From Phoronis australis (Eukaryota; Phoronida; Phoronidae): a stretch of 24,381 nucleotides of DNA. The position numbers and the translations under genes are program-made. This document shows positions 1-9,099 of this stretch, piece by piece. Location of the stretch: contig NMRA01000808.1 in NCBI GenBank assembly GCA_002633005.1, positions 1-24,381 of the forward strand, read 5' to 3'. A model generated the notes under the pieces. The model had not been told where the DNA came from and did no database searches. It saw only the letters and a list, made by a program, of their open reading frames with translations. Position 1 is the first letter of the stretch. Each line of letters begins with the position of its first letter.

Positions 1-582
1 TCATGCTATGTACTGAACATGATACCATGCAATAACCAACAGACAGTCATGCTATGTACTGAACATGGTATCATGCCATAACCAACAGACAGTCATGCTA
101 TGTACTGAACATGGTATCATGCAATAACCAACAGGCAGTCATGCTATGTACTGAACATAGTATCATGCCATACAGTCATGCTATGCACTGAACATGATAT
201 CATGCAATAACAAACAGACAGTCATGCTATGTACTGAACATGGTATCATGCCATAACCAACAGACAGTCATGCTATGCACTGAACATGATATCATGCAAT
301 AACCAACAGGCAGTCATGCTATGTACTGAACATGGTATCATGCAGTAACCAACAGACAGTCATGCTATGTACTGAACATGATATCATGCCATAACCAGCA
401 GACGGTCATGCTATGTACTGAACATGATATCATACCATGACCAACAGACAGCCATGCTATGTACTGAACATGATATCATGCTATAACCAACAGACAGCCA
501 TGCTATGTACTGAACATGGTATCAAGCAATAACCAACAGACAGTCACGCTATGTACTGAACATGGTATCATGCAATAACCAA
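1..582. repeat. 46-bp minisatellite, about 12.8 copies, cut by the window edge
   Basis: Head-to-tail copies of a 46-bp unit begin at 1, 47, 93, 139, 176, 222, 268, 314, 360, 406, 452, 498 and 544. The copy at 139 is only 37 bp because 9 bp are missing. The others differ by a few substitutions. Each unit centres on CATGATATCATG, a perfect 12-bp dyad, or its one-base variant CATGGTATCATG. The array probably continues left of the window. It lies in the intron after SRR coding exon 5, and I see no coding sense in it. Confidence 0.97.
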
Positions 583-993
583 TTCACAATTTTTGCAAGC
601 CAGAAAATCACTTCACATCCGAGGAAGGAACAAATTGGAACTAGTTACGTAATGGTAAGTGGTGTCTTTTTGAAAGAAAGATGGCGGGTTCATAGCATGT
701 TTAATCCATGAAGTTCATTTTTATCTTGTTGTTCTATCACAATTTATAACATTTTTCATTCTTTCAAATGCTCAACACATTACAAACTGTACCCACAATG
801 AAAAAAAATGTTCTTCAATTTTCATGTTGTACACAAATTTGATACAATCATATAGTTCTTTTTTAATGATTTGCATTTTCAAGTTGAAAGAATTTCTTTT
901 GATAATAGTGAAAATTTGGAAGGACAAATTGATTTTAATCATTGTTAAGGTAGACTTGACTTGGCTTCAAGACAATAACCACAATTAACTCAC
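583..993. other. SRR intron 5 (partial), unique AT-rich sequence
   Basis: This stretch lies between the minisatellite and the 5' splice site of SRR exon 5. The donor reads G|GTGAGT on the minus strand. I looked on the minus strand for the next SRR exon, which should encode the conserved stretch before the second half of the catalytic domain, and did not find it. That exon must lie left of the window or beyond the array. Confidence 0.7.
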
Positions 994-1044
994 CAGCTCG
1001 CAAACTCTTTTCCAGTTCTTTCCCTTTTGGCTCGACAACAAAAA
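994..1044 (-). CDS. SRR: Serine racemase-like enzyme, coding exon 5
   Basis: A 51-bp minus-strand exon between an ATCTAG| acceptor and a G|GTGAGT donor. It completes V203 with the G from exon 4 and encodes residues 203-219, starting VFVVEPKGKELEKSL, then leaves phase 1. It aligns without gaps to the human SRR stretch beginning VYAAEPSN. In human SRR the divalent-cation site uses Glu210, the Ala214 carbonyl and Asp216. Here Glu207 matches Glu210, but Lys211 and Leu213 stand where Ala214 and Asp216 would be, with Glu212 next door. The metal site may therefore differ. The remaining C-terminal exons are outside the window. Confidence 0.85.
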
Positions 1045-1635
1045 CTAGATGACGAAATGGAAACAAAATCAGTTCCAACATTTTAGCAAATACATCACTT
1101 GTGTTTTGCCTGCATAAATCTATCACCTTGAGTCAAAGAAAAAATTACAAGAGCAAAGCAAAGCATTGAAATGTGCCCATGACTGAACTGCAAACGGTAT
1201 GCTTCTAGGGGTGTTTAGTATTGTTGCAATCATGGCCACTAGGTGGTGCAAAATACATTGAACCATCGTCTCCCTAATACAAAGCCAGAAGCCAGAATTC
1301 CATGAAAATATGTTCAGGAACTCCAAAGATACAGAGGCAAATGCAAAAAACAATGAGGTAACGCGGTATTAGATGGATTTGTCCGAAACAAGTTGTCATC
1401 AGTTGCAAATACACTTGTTACATAGATCCTGAAAAGACTTTAGGAAACAGGTGGTGGAGCAAAACATGTCCAATCCATCCCAAAATAAAAAGGCGGTGTG
1501 TTGCCCTATTTCATGAAATTGTGACAAGAAACTGAAGATTACTTAGATAAAAAAACAAAAATTGTCACTAGAGGGTACAATGGTAGTCATATCCGTCCCA
1601 AAGCCCTCGACATCAATTGCCACACATAGAGAGAA

Positions 1636-1767
1636 CCTCGAAAAGGTTAAAGGTTATGTAGGACCTTACTGACAAGATTTTACATTTAGCCAAATATCTA
1701 CAAAACTATAGATTTTAGCTCAACAAAAGTACATATTTTAGAAAGTAGAAATTTCGTAGAATTGAAG
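1636..1767. repeat. Dispersed repeat, copy A
   Basis: A diverged match, in the same orientation, to 16577-16693. The best-conserved core begins AGCCAAATAT at 1688 and runs through an AAAGTAGAA block to GAATTGAA near 1764. An upstream AAAGGTTAT is also shared. One copy sits in an SRR intron and the other in an MAPKBP1/WDR62-like intron, so this is an interspersed element and not a local duplication. The class is unknown and I see no ends or target duplication. Confidence 0.6.
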
Positions 1768-1980
1768 TTTTGATTTTTTTCAATCTGCCACTAATTAGGT
1801 CACTGCTTTTTTGGGAAATTTTAGCAAAACAGAAAAGTACATTCATTACAAAACAACAAGATCAATAATACGACCGAATGTCATATGATACAAATGTTCA
1901 AGATAAAATATCAATAATGCTGTTTAATTTTGTTTTCGTTGCAAGTTTAAAAACGTTTCATCAAATTATTTCAGTCATAT

Positions 1981-2001
1981 CTTTTGCCCCTCAGGCAAAA
2001 G
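1981..2001. other. Small perfect hairpin
   Basis: CTTTTGCC and GGCAAAAG form an 8-bp perfect stem around a 5-nt loop (CCTCA). It is intronic, with no matching gene or known RNA class. It does not fit the histone 3' stem-loop. A chance palindrome is possible. Confidence 0.5.
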
Positions 2002-2442
2002 CGTAACAATTTAAAAAAATCCTAAATTCATTTCAGAGATCAGTGTATAAAACACAGCACCTGAATCCGATCGGCCATTTCTGACAGAAATGCGAAGTTC
2101 TGTTGACTACAATTGGACATTTCCCGAGAGTCTGACGTAACCTTAACGCGACACAAAAACAGAGACAATGGCAATATGCATCCATACATGTATATGTGAA
2201 TGCATAAAATGTGCTGACATTCAACCGATATGTTTCCCACATATTTAGATGGAAATTCTAATACAACTTCCCTAAAATAACACATGATTAAGTTAGCATG
2301 ACAGTAAAAGATGGAAAAAGATCAACATGAAATAATTTAAAGTATAGTGTTTCAAATTATTGCATTGAAATTACTGGTGCATCCTTATAGTGAAATTGAC
2401 AATCAAAGGATTGAAAGCATGAAACAGTTGAACTAGGCTTAC

Positions 2443-2569
2443 CTTTTACATTAGGATTTATGTGTTTAGTAGCTATAGCAATTCCAGAAGACATACCACC
2501 CCCACTTATAGGCACAAGGATGGCATCAAGATCAGGAACTTGTTCCATCAACTCTAAACCAATAGTACC
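2443..2569 (-). CDS. SRR: Serine racemase-like enzyme, coding exon 4 (PLP-phosphate loop)
   Basis: A 127-bp minus-strand exon between a TTCTTGCAG| acceptor and an AAAAG|GTAAGC donor, encoding residues 161-202 plus one base. It begins [17 protein letters not shown], matching the human SRR segment GTIALEVLNQ. The loop that holds the PLP phosphate is SGGGM at 182-186, against a four-glycine loop in mammalian SRR. This is an ordinary fold-type II variant, since Ser at the first position is common in this family. Exon 3 ends with VIAGQ and this exon supplies the following GT, rejoining the conserved IAGQGT motif. Confidence 0.93.
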
Positions 2570-3748
2570 CTGCAAGAATTGGCGATTTTGCTTCACAACC
2601 AAGAGAATTCAATGCAGATTAGAATTGTAACCAACAACGGTTATGAAAAAGAATATTAAATATAAACGATACTTGACAAAATAATGATAAGAACATATTA
2701 GCAAGAGGTTGAATAAGACGACATTAAATTTTAATAGATTTTTGAAAAAATTAAATTTTTTTCTGAACTGGTTAAATGATGAATAACCATAACTGCAAAA
2801 TACGACATCAGCCACAACAGACTGTCAGCTTATGCACTTTAATGGATGTATTTCAAGGCCCTTTTACATGGACAAAATTTGAATATGTGAGTGAATTTAC
2901 TTTTCCACACGAAATTTGCATGTGTACATAAATTCACCACGTGTTCACAAGGTTTTCACGAATGCCGACACCTGCACCAACTACGCTCATTTTTCCAATG
3001 AACTGTTACCATGAGCAGACTGTATTTAGCCAGTAGATGGAGCCCTGCACATAGCTTATTCATTTAGCTATTAAAGGAAGCCTTGCGCACAGCTGAGTCA
3101 TTGGGTTGATCTTGGAATTGTCACCGCAGAAAATTTGCAGAAATGGAGTGGTTACTGATGGGCATCATGTCATGAAAGAAATATTTGGCAACGTACATAA
3201 CGTAGTTCATTTTCACGTGATTGACTCCAAGGTACTATTGCACATAACAGTGATGAAATAGATCACAATGAGACTTTTAAGCTGAACTTGACAACTTCCA
3301 TTTGCAGGCGTGGGCATACAGTGGTTCATCACACTACAATTAACATATTTTAAGTTTGATAATTCTTTGAACTATCCATAAATAAGATTGGCATCATTTT
3401 GCAAGCTTCATAAATCCTTAGATTCGATGGTTTGAGACATGTTGGAGGTTTCCCAAACTGCAGGAACTCACATTTCAATTACTGCACCATATGTGACTCA
3501 CAAAGTAGTTTAACAGGAAAATGTTCATTGCTTTGACTCCTAATAGGTTGGTCGTTGGTCAATGCCACCATAATATTCTGCTCACAAGAAGTAGGATTTT
3601 CTTTCAGGGTAATATCACTGCATTGTTTTTCATTCAGTCAGCTTCCCCCATTATTGTGAACAGCGATGGAGTTTCTTTTTGGCTTCTCCAAAAGTTCTTT
3701 AGTGTTTTATTTTTCTTTCCATAGCTACATCAAGCTTGTTGTGAGTCA

Positions 3749-3950
3749 CTACTTAACAATATTACCTTTGTGTGCCAAGTAGTTTCTAGGACAAGAATGT
3801 GTGGTTGTGGAATTTTGCATTAAACCTGTCCAAGGGTTAGTTATCTAGTCAGTCATCCAATGTACAAACAATTCTCGTTAAGACTTTTTGAAATAAAACT
3901 TCTTCATACGTGCTACTGATCATTTGGTTCTGGAAATTATTTGCATTATG
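3749..3950. repeat. 202-bp direct repeat, copy 1
   Basis: Begins CTACTTAACA and ends GCATTATG. It matches 4302-4503 over the full 202 bp with about six substitutions and no indels. Copy 1 is followed at once by the CAGGGCTTGG end of an apparent transposon, while copy 2 runs on into unique sequence. Difference at this level is what two alleles of an outbred invertebrate would show. Confidence 0.95.
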
Positions 3951-4300
3951 CAGGGCTTGGAATGACCAATGGCGAAAAAAACGCGGAAATTTTTACGGCC
4001 CGAAACATATGCGCCAGCCTTGAAAAAGCCGGTGTGGACCGATCAAAATCGAGAGAACTAAAAAAAAAAAAAAATGGTACCACCTCCGGAAGCGTGCATC
4101 TGCGTCTGTCTTAGCTCGTCTGCCACTCCTCCCTCCCAACATTTTTTGAGTCGTAGTATTTGTCACCGCGGTTTACAATCACACGAGCCGCCATGCCGCC
4201 ATTGAGGAAATCCACCATGCTATCCCAGATGCCCCGGCAATGTTGACAATTTACGTTCTTCCGAAACATAAAGAGCAACTTCCGCTTTTCGAGGTGAAAG
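3951..4300. mobile_element. Truncated insertion with a CAGGG-type end, probably hAT-like
   Basis: The insertion starts exactly where copy 1 of the direct repeat ends, with CAGGGCTTGGAATGACC. CAGGG starts are typical of hAT terminal inverted repeats, and a second element in this window (18168) starts CAGGGCTCGAC. The segment is richer in CG than its surroundings. It contains a run of about 15 A near 4060 and an open plus-strand frame of 50 codons at 4150-4300 that runs into the n. The far end and target duplication are missing, so the class is an inference. It could instead be unrelated sequence joined during assembly. Confidence 0.55.
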
Positions 4301-4301
4301 N
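4301..4301. other. Ambiguous base (n) at a probable assembly seam
   Basis: This is the only non-ACGT symbol I saw in the window. It lies exactly between the truncated insertion and the first base of copy 2 of the 202-bp repeat, which is where two contigs joined without a bridging read would meet. Confidence 0.85.
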
Positions 4302-4503
4302 CTACTTAACAATATTACCTTTGTGTGCCAAGTAGTTTCTAGGGCAAGAATGTGTGGTTGTGGAATTTTGCATTAAACCTGTCCAAGGGTTTGTTATCTA
4401 GTCAGTCATCCAATGTACAAACAATTCTCGTCAAGACTTTTTGAAATAAAACTTCTTCATACAAGCTACTGATCATTTGGTTCTGGAAATTATTTGCACT
4501 ATG
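4302..4503. repeat. 202-bp direct repeat, copy 2 (empty-site allele?)
   Basis: Full-length match to 3749-3950. It ends GCACTATG and continues into unique intron sequence with no CAGGG insertion. If the two copies are alleles, this one is the uninterrupted haplotype. Confidence 0.95.
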
Positions 4504-4519
4504 ATATGGATTAATTTTG

Positions 4520-4664
4520 CACATATTCAGTGTTTACTTATACTTTTGTATAAGTTCACTTTTGCACCACATATTCAGTGTTTATTTATACTTTTGTATA
4601 AGTTCACTTTTGCAGCACATATTCAATGTTTATTTATACTTTTTTATAAGTTCACTTTTGCAGC
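4520..4664. repeat. 48-bp tandem triplicate
   Basis: Three units begin at 4520, 4568 and 4616, each starting CACATATTCA and ending TTCACTTTTGCA. They differ by a few substitutions. Because 48 is a multiple of three, the plus strand stays open across the array and reads as a 16-residue repeat. That is expected from the unit length and is not evidence of a gene. Confidence 0.95.
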
Positions 4665-5326
4665 ACCACACATTTTACCATGTGTAGTTACGTTCACATC
4701 ATACACACAAGCAAAATATGTGCAGTTCATTTACTTATGTGCAAATGAATTTAGATTAAGGTGACACAAAGATTTCTTTTCAAAATCTTCTGAACACAAC
4801 ACATATATACTAAACATGTAGGATAAGATGAAAATTATTCATACTCTCATACACCTGTGCTGGGGTCATCTGCAAAATATGTGAAAAGGAAAACACCACA
4901 GGCACAGTCTTCTATTGAAATTCTCAAAATTTAAACTATTGTAAATAAATCTCATTAAATTTCAATGTATTCAAGGACTAAATTGGGAAGTGTACTTTAA
5001 ATTGAAGACACAATTGTTAAATAACCGTCTCGCTAAAAATTACAATATAACTTGAAAAAAGTAAATTCTGCAAATACTTTTTCACCTCAGTTGCATTTTT
5101 GCTTTTATCCATAGCACCTCACCCACATTCCAAACAATACAACGTTGATTAACACTTTGTTGGAACTTCAGCACAATCCTCAATAAAAAATAAATTATCC
5201 TTAGTTTAACAAATTACAATTTGCTTCTGATTTTGTTGTATTTGAAATAAATTTATCAAAATAATGACTCCAAAGGAAATCTGTCATTTGCAAATTACCA
5301 AGTGTGTAACTACAAAATCTACTCAC

Positions 5327-5411
5327 CTGTCCAGCTATTACATCACAATTGTCATAGGGAGAAATAAAAGCCATATCGTTATCTTTACATACTTTTCCAC
5401 TTGCTTCGCGT
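5327..5411 (-). CDS. SRR: Serine racemase-like enzyme, coding exon 3 (substrate loop)
   Basis: An 85-bp minus-strand exon between a CTTTTTCAG| acceptor and an ACAG|GTGAGT donor. It completes Arg132 (AG from exon 2 plus A), which aligns with the catalytically important Arg135 of human SRR, and ends at Gln160 in phase 0. The loop at 148-160 reads ISPYDNCDVIAGQ, against VHPNQEPAVIAGQ in human. The human Asn154 position is Tyr151 here. The following three residues are D-N-C and not the three serines reported for molluscan aspartate racemases. Serine racemase/dehydratase or hydroxyaspartate dehydratase activity therefore seems more likely than aspartate racemase. Confidence 0.9.
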
Positions 5412-6817
5412 CTGAAAAAGTAAATTTTCCTGCAGATAGCCAAAACTCTACTTGGTATAACTGTTGTTTGAAAATAATGCAGCAATGAAAAAATCCCCAG
5501 ATTACGACACTGAAAAATTACCCATTTTGCTCACAGTCGGAGCTTGTACTAAATTTTAGAAACAGGCAATATAGAAGGTCTCAAATTGATGACTTACGAT
5601 TAAGGTAGAGTCATTTACATCAATTTTACACATAATGGAGTTGTAATAGAACATTGCATCAGCGGCTTTTCCCAACAATTTTATGAATTACCAAATTTGT
5701 TTTGAGACTGTATTGATATAAAACACTATGTGTCCAATAATTGAGAAGTACGTATGATGAGCACCGAAATCACCAAATTTTAAGAATCAAATTGGGGAAT
5801 TGTTACCTTGGTCTTAGTAAAAGTGGGAAAAGTAGATCTAAGTAACCTAGTAAAACTTAGAACTAAGTAAACTAGTAAAACTTAGTAGATCTAAGTAAAC
5901 TAGTAAAAGTGGGATCCAAGTAAACTAGTAAAATTAGATCCAAGTAAACCTAGTCAAACGTAGTCTGTAAAATAAATAAGCGCTAAAAATTGGTTTTAAA
6001 TTAGATCAGTCATAGACAGCAAGTGGTTATAAAAAATAGTGTAAAAATGATAAGAACAGTCTCTAGAATTTGGGACAAAGAAACTCCCGCAAAACTAGAA
6101 TTTTCTTGATTCTGGAATTCGGGAGAAGGGCAATTTTGACATTCACCATATTTTTCAGGCAATGTTTTCAGTCTACAGAGTCAGTAATTTTGCCATCTTT
6201 CCAGTTATTCTTGAATTTGAGATAGCCAATGTTGCCTATTTCTAGAAATTAGACAAGATCCGACCTCGAGAAAAATAATTAAATTTTCATTTCTAAATTG
6301 GAGATGTTTTACCGTGTGTGTGATAAAATACTACTAGCCAAACTAGACTTTTTCATTTTACAAGGCTTCTAACATGGTTGCCATTGTGGACAACTTTTCA
6401 TAACATTGTAGCGTGGCAGGCGTGGCATAGAATGATGAAGCATTAACTTGGCACAACTTATCTTTTATCAAAAAGTGAAAAAATAAAATTTCATTCGTCT
6501 GCCATAATGCATTTTAAATTGCTGAAATTTTACAGTACTCATCTGCATAAATAATGATGTAATTGAGTGGAAAACAACTTTCAAAAATATGCTTTACAAA
6601 AACAAATATTATTATAACTCAAGAGATGGGATTTGGGTCTTTAAACATGCACATTACTTCAGAGCTTAATCTAATTCAAACATTTAAAAATATACACCAA
6701 ATTAAGTAAGTATGAATTTTTACATACATAAGAATTGCTCTGAAGGAACTGGTGGCTTCTTTACAATATGTTTTAACACTGGTGGAATCATGTGCTACTA
6801 GGTCTTTATTATAGTAC
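5412..6817. other. SRR intron 2
   Basis: Minus-strand intron with an AAG|GTACTA donor and a TTTTTCAG acceptor. It holds one degenerate AAGTAAACTAGT-rich array (5813-5966). The rest is AT-rich sequence in which I recognise nothing. Confidence 0.85.
5813..5966. repeat. Degenerate short tandem array (AAGTAAACTAGTAAAA-like)
   Basis: About eight imperfect units built from AAGTAAACTAGTAAAA, mixed with TAGATC and GGGATCC variants and spaced irregularly at about 15-30 bp. The ACTAGT palindrome recurs in most units. It looks like an old simple array that has degenerated. No coding signal. Confidence 0.8.
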
Positions 6818-7023
6818 CTTGCTGTAGGGTTAGGCTCACAGAACACCACTTCAGCACCATATCCCCTGATAGCGTCCACTTTCACCGATGATGTATTGTT
6901 AGGCACCACCACAGTACACCGGACATCATTCTGCTGGGCTGACCACGCTAATGCTTGACCATGGTTACCACTGCTATCAGTAGCCACTCCTGCCTGTCTA
7001 GACAACTCCTTGAATTTGAGAAC
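6818..7023 (-). CDS. SRR: Serine racemase-like enzyme, coding exon 2 (catalytic serine)
   Basis: A 206-bp minus-strand exon between a TTATTCAG| acceptor and a GCAAG|GTACTA donor. It encodes residues 64-131 and two bases of Arg132. It carries the SSGNHG motif at 80-85; Ser81 aligns with human Ser84, the base opposite the PLP lysine. Gln86 and Tyr118 match human nucleotide-site residues Gln89 and Tyr121. Position 79 is Asp where human SRR has His82. The segment is three residues shorter than human just before the motif. It ends in VVFCEP, matching human IVYCEP. Confidence 0.95.
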
Positions 7024-7306
7024 CTGAATAATATATCAAAACATCTCTTTTACACAGTCAGATCTGTACTCTTTATCTACGACATTATATTTTATTCTTG
7101 AGTCCATGACAAAGCCTGTATTTACTGTAGTTAATATTAAGATTTCATCAATTAGGATACAGTGCTATTTACATTGAAGTTGTTTTTCTTTTAGTATATA
7201 TACAAAGTACAAATAACACCAAATTCTATACCACCATCAAGCAATGATCTAAAAAACTGTGGGTATCACAACAACATGAAATTTTAACATGCTTACGGTA
7301 CTGCAA

Positions 7307-7390
7307 AATAGCACTGAACCTTTGCACTACATGTTATGGCCAGAGAACAATAGCACTGAACCAATGCATTACATGTTATGGCCAGAGAAC
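7307..7390. repeat. 42-bp tandem duplication
   Basis: Two adjacent 42-bp copies (7307-7348 and 7349-7390), each beginning AATAGCACTGAACC and ending GGCCAGAGAAC. They differ at three positions. Confidence 0.95.
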
Positions 7391-7581
7391 AAAAGTTAAT
7401 GCTTAACCTTTTGCCAAGATGAAAAGGATTCCATAACTGTGTACAATAGTCAAGGCCGACTGACTCAAATGTGATAGTGAGATGACTAGCACTCCACATC
7501 ATTAATGACCGTCTGTGACAAGCAAAATTTTACATGTAGTCAAAGACAATAAAGCCACAAAACGGTGACATGATCCAATAC

Positions 7582-7887
7582 GACTTGTAGCCAGATGGGG
7601 ATGGGGCATTTGACTTGTAGCCAGATGGTGATGGGGGTATGTGACTTGACGCCAGATGGGGATGGGGTATTTGACTTGACGCCAGATGGGGATGGGGGTA
7701 TTTGACTTGTAGCCAGATGGGGATGGGGTATTTGACTTGATACCAGATGGTGATGGGGTATTTGACTTGATACCAGATGGTGATGGGGGTATTTGACTTG
7801 TTGTCAGATGGGGATGGGGTATTTGACTTGATGCCAGATGGGGATGGGGTGTTTGACTTGTAGCCAGAAGGTGATGGGCTATTTGAC
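7582..7887. repeat. 30/31-bp G-rich minisatellite, 10 copies
   Basis: Units begin GACTTG at 7582, 7612, 7643, 7673, 7704, 7734, 7764, 7795, 7825 and 7855. Each contains CCAGATGG followed by GGATGGGG or TGATGGGG. Length alternates between 30 and 31 bp through a GGGG or GGGGG run, which is typical slippage. The minus strand stays open across the array, but the frame shifts at every 31-bp unit, so the repeated peptide changes and no conserved coding repeat exists. The G runs could support quadruplexes between units. Confidence 0.97.
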
Positions 7888-8139
7888 GGACAGTGTTCAG
7901 CATTCCAGTATAGGCTTGATGCAATGGGATACTTTCTGTTTTTTATACATTCTTTACAACCAGGATGCAGGCAAATTGGTAGTTATTATTTAAATGATTC
8001 ACAGAGTCCAATGTCTCAAAATGTCTGTGAATAAAAGAAATGGAGTTTCATACATGTCAACAGGGTTTGTTTTGCCTACCAAAATTATAAATTCAGTCAG
8101 AGTGAGTACTATGACCTCTCATAATGCTCGCATCAAACA

Positions 8140-8215
8140 ATTAAATGCTATTATCTGATTATCATACTGCTGTAAGTATTAAATGCTATTATCTGATTAT
8201 CATACTGCTGTAAGT
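8140..8215. repeat. Perfect 38-bp tandem duplication
   Basis: 8140-8177 and 8178-8215 are identical, each beginning ATTAAATGCTATT and ending CTGCTGTAAGT. Perfect identity suggests a recent event or an assembly stutter. Confidence 0.95.
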
Positions 8216-8267
8216 TATTTCCACATTCTTTTAGGTTTTGTTATGATTTGGCAGTGGAGGCAGTGTA

Positions 8268-8333
8268 TGGAGAGTAGTCTAGTGGGATAAATGTCCGTTT
8301 CCTCAAAACTGTGGGTTCGAGTCCCACTGAGGC
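8268..8333 (+). repeat. tRNA-like head of a SINE, or a tRNA pseudogene
   Basis: TAGTCTAGTGGG at 8275-8286 fits the RNA polymerase III A box with one mismatch. GGTTCGAGTCC at 8314-8324 is a perfect B box inside a 5-bp T stem (GTGGG...CCCAC). Spacing is right for a tRNA. However, the seven bases before the A box do not pair with TGAGGCA after the T arm, so no acceptor stem forms and a functional tRNA is unlikely. The tail and 3' end of any SINE were not identified. Confidence 0.6.
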
Positions 8334-8617
8334 ACACAGTAAGACGCTTGAATCACATCTCTAACTCCTCAGGTTGGTTTTGACTATATTAATAAAGCAT
8401 AAAAATGGTTCCACGTGATCAGTGAACTGGGCCCACCTGAGTGGCCTGCACATGTCTGGTACAACATGTATCAAACTGCCTGCGATTATTTTTTATATGA
8501 TTTGGCATACTGAAATAAATTATGTCTACTATAGAATGATAATCAACATCATGCATGGTAATCACTTGTTTCATACAGTGACCTGGTATCAAAAATATCA
8601 CTAATTTTTCAACTTAC

Positions 8618-8806
8618 GGCATTAACAGCACCTCTACTTTTGAATGAACCCGTCTTTTGCAAATTTTCAGCCTTAAAGAAAACTTCGCGACCACAAAGTT
8701 GATTAATTGTGCTGCAGGTAAATATAGGTGTGGGATTCAAATAAGCCCTGATTCTTTCAGAAGCTCTCTTTATGTCCTGAAACCCAACTTTAACAGAAGC
8801 ACTCAT
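8618..8806 (-). CDS. SRR: Serine racemase-like enzyme, coding exon 1 (start and PLP lysine)
   Basis: This exon encodes residues 1-63 and ends in phase 0 at GCC|GTAAGT. The start is ATG at 8806-8804, in the context TGAACCATGA, with an in-frame TGA two codons upstream that fixes it unless a splice intervenes. The protein belongs to the SRR/threonine-dehydratase family (PLP fold-type II), which interconverts L- and D-serine and eliminates water to pyruvate. QKTGSFKSRGA at 50-60 carries the Schiff-base lysine Lys56, at the same number as human. Lys51 and Thr52 match human nucleotide-site residues. No targeting signal is seen, so it is probably cytosolic. The five exons give about two thirds of the usual length of about 340 residues. 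Confidence 0.95.
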
Positions 8807-9099
8807 GGTTCAGTGGTAATTCAGTGGAAATTGCTCGTTTGTCTTTAAAGACTGGAGTAGGTCAAGAACCTGTGAGTTGACTCAGTTGACAGTTTCACAA
8901 TCAGGACCAGTTCATTCCGAGTCAAATCCCCAAGCACCACTCGTTAACACCAGTCAGGGCGAGTCAGGCAGAGCCAGTCCAACACTCCACCAGCAGCGAC
9001 CAGTTCGTGCCTGGTATCTGACCGCTATTCTAAGCAATCTAAGCTACGACGAAACTGATGCATTAAAAATATTCAATATTTGCCGCCGCAAGCTTATTT

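Larger units (their letters stand above)
1045..2442. other. SRR intron 4
   Basis: Minus-strand intron with a GTAAGC donor after exon 4 and a CTAG acceptor before exon 5. It holds one copy of a dispersed repeat (about 1636-1767) and a small perfect hairpin at 1981-2001. Otherwise it is AT-rich unique sequence. The open frames at 2033-2285 show no family resemblance and I regard them as chance. Confidence 0.8.
2570..5326. other. SRR intron 3, disrupted by an apparent assembly duplication
   Basis: Minus-strand intron with a CAG|GTGAGT donor after exon 3 and a TTGCAG acceptor before exon 4. The first 1.2 kb (2570-3748) is unique AT-rich sequence with no recognisable gene. Then come two copies of a 202-bp segment around a truncated insertion and an n, and a 48-bp triplicate. 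The rest (4665-5326) is unique. The true intron is probably shorter than shown, because 3951-4503 may be an artefact of joining two haplotypes. Confidence 0.8.
7024..8617. other. SRR intron 1, rich in tandem arrays
   Basis: Minus-strand intron with a GCC|GTAAGT donor and a TTATTCAG acceptor. It contains a 42-bp duplication, a ten-copy 30-bp array, a perfect 38-bp duplication and a tRNA-like SINE head. The remaining stretches (7024-7306, 7391-7581, 7888-8139, 8325-8617) show nothing I recognise. Confidence 0.85.

Noticed and set aside
583-930. Next SRR exon
   Set aside because: I read the minus strand for the expected continuation after the exon 5 donor and found no matching conserved segment with a suitable acceptor.
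4477-4764. Plus-strand frame with three 16-residue repeats
   Set aside because: The 48-bp unit is a multiple of three, so one frame stays open automatically. No family resemblance, and it is intronic.
7502-7924. Long minus-strand open frame with Pro/Ser repeats across the 30-bp array
   Set aside because: It lies in an SRR intron and follows from the composition of the repeat. The 31-bp units shift the frame, so the repeated peptide is not kept.
8268-8333. Functional tRNA gene
   Set aside because: A and B boxes are present, but the acceptor stem does not form, so a SINE head or pseudogene is more likely.
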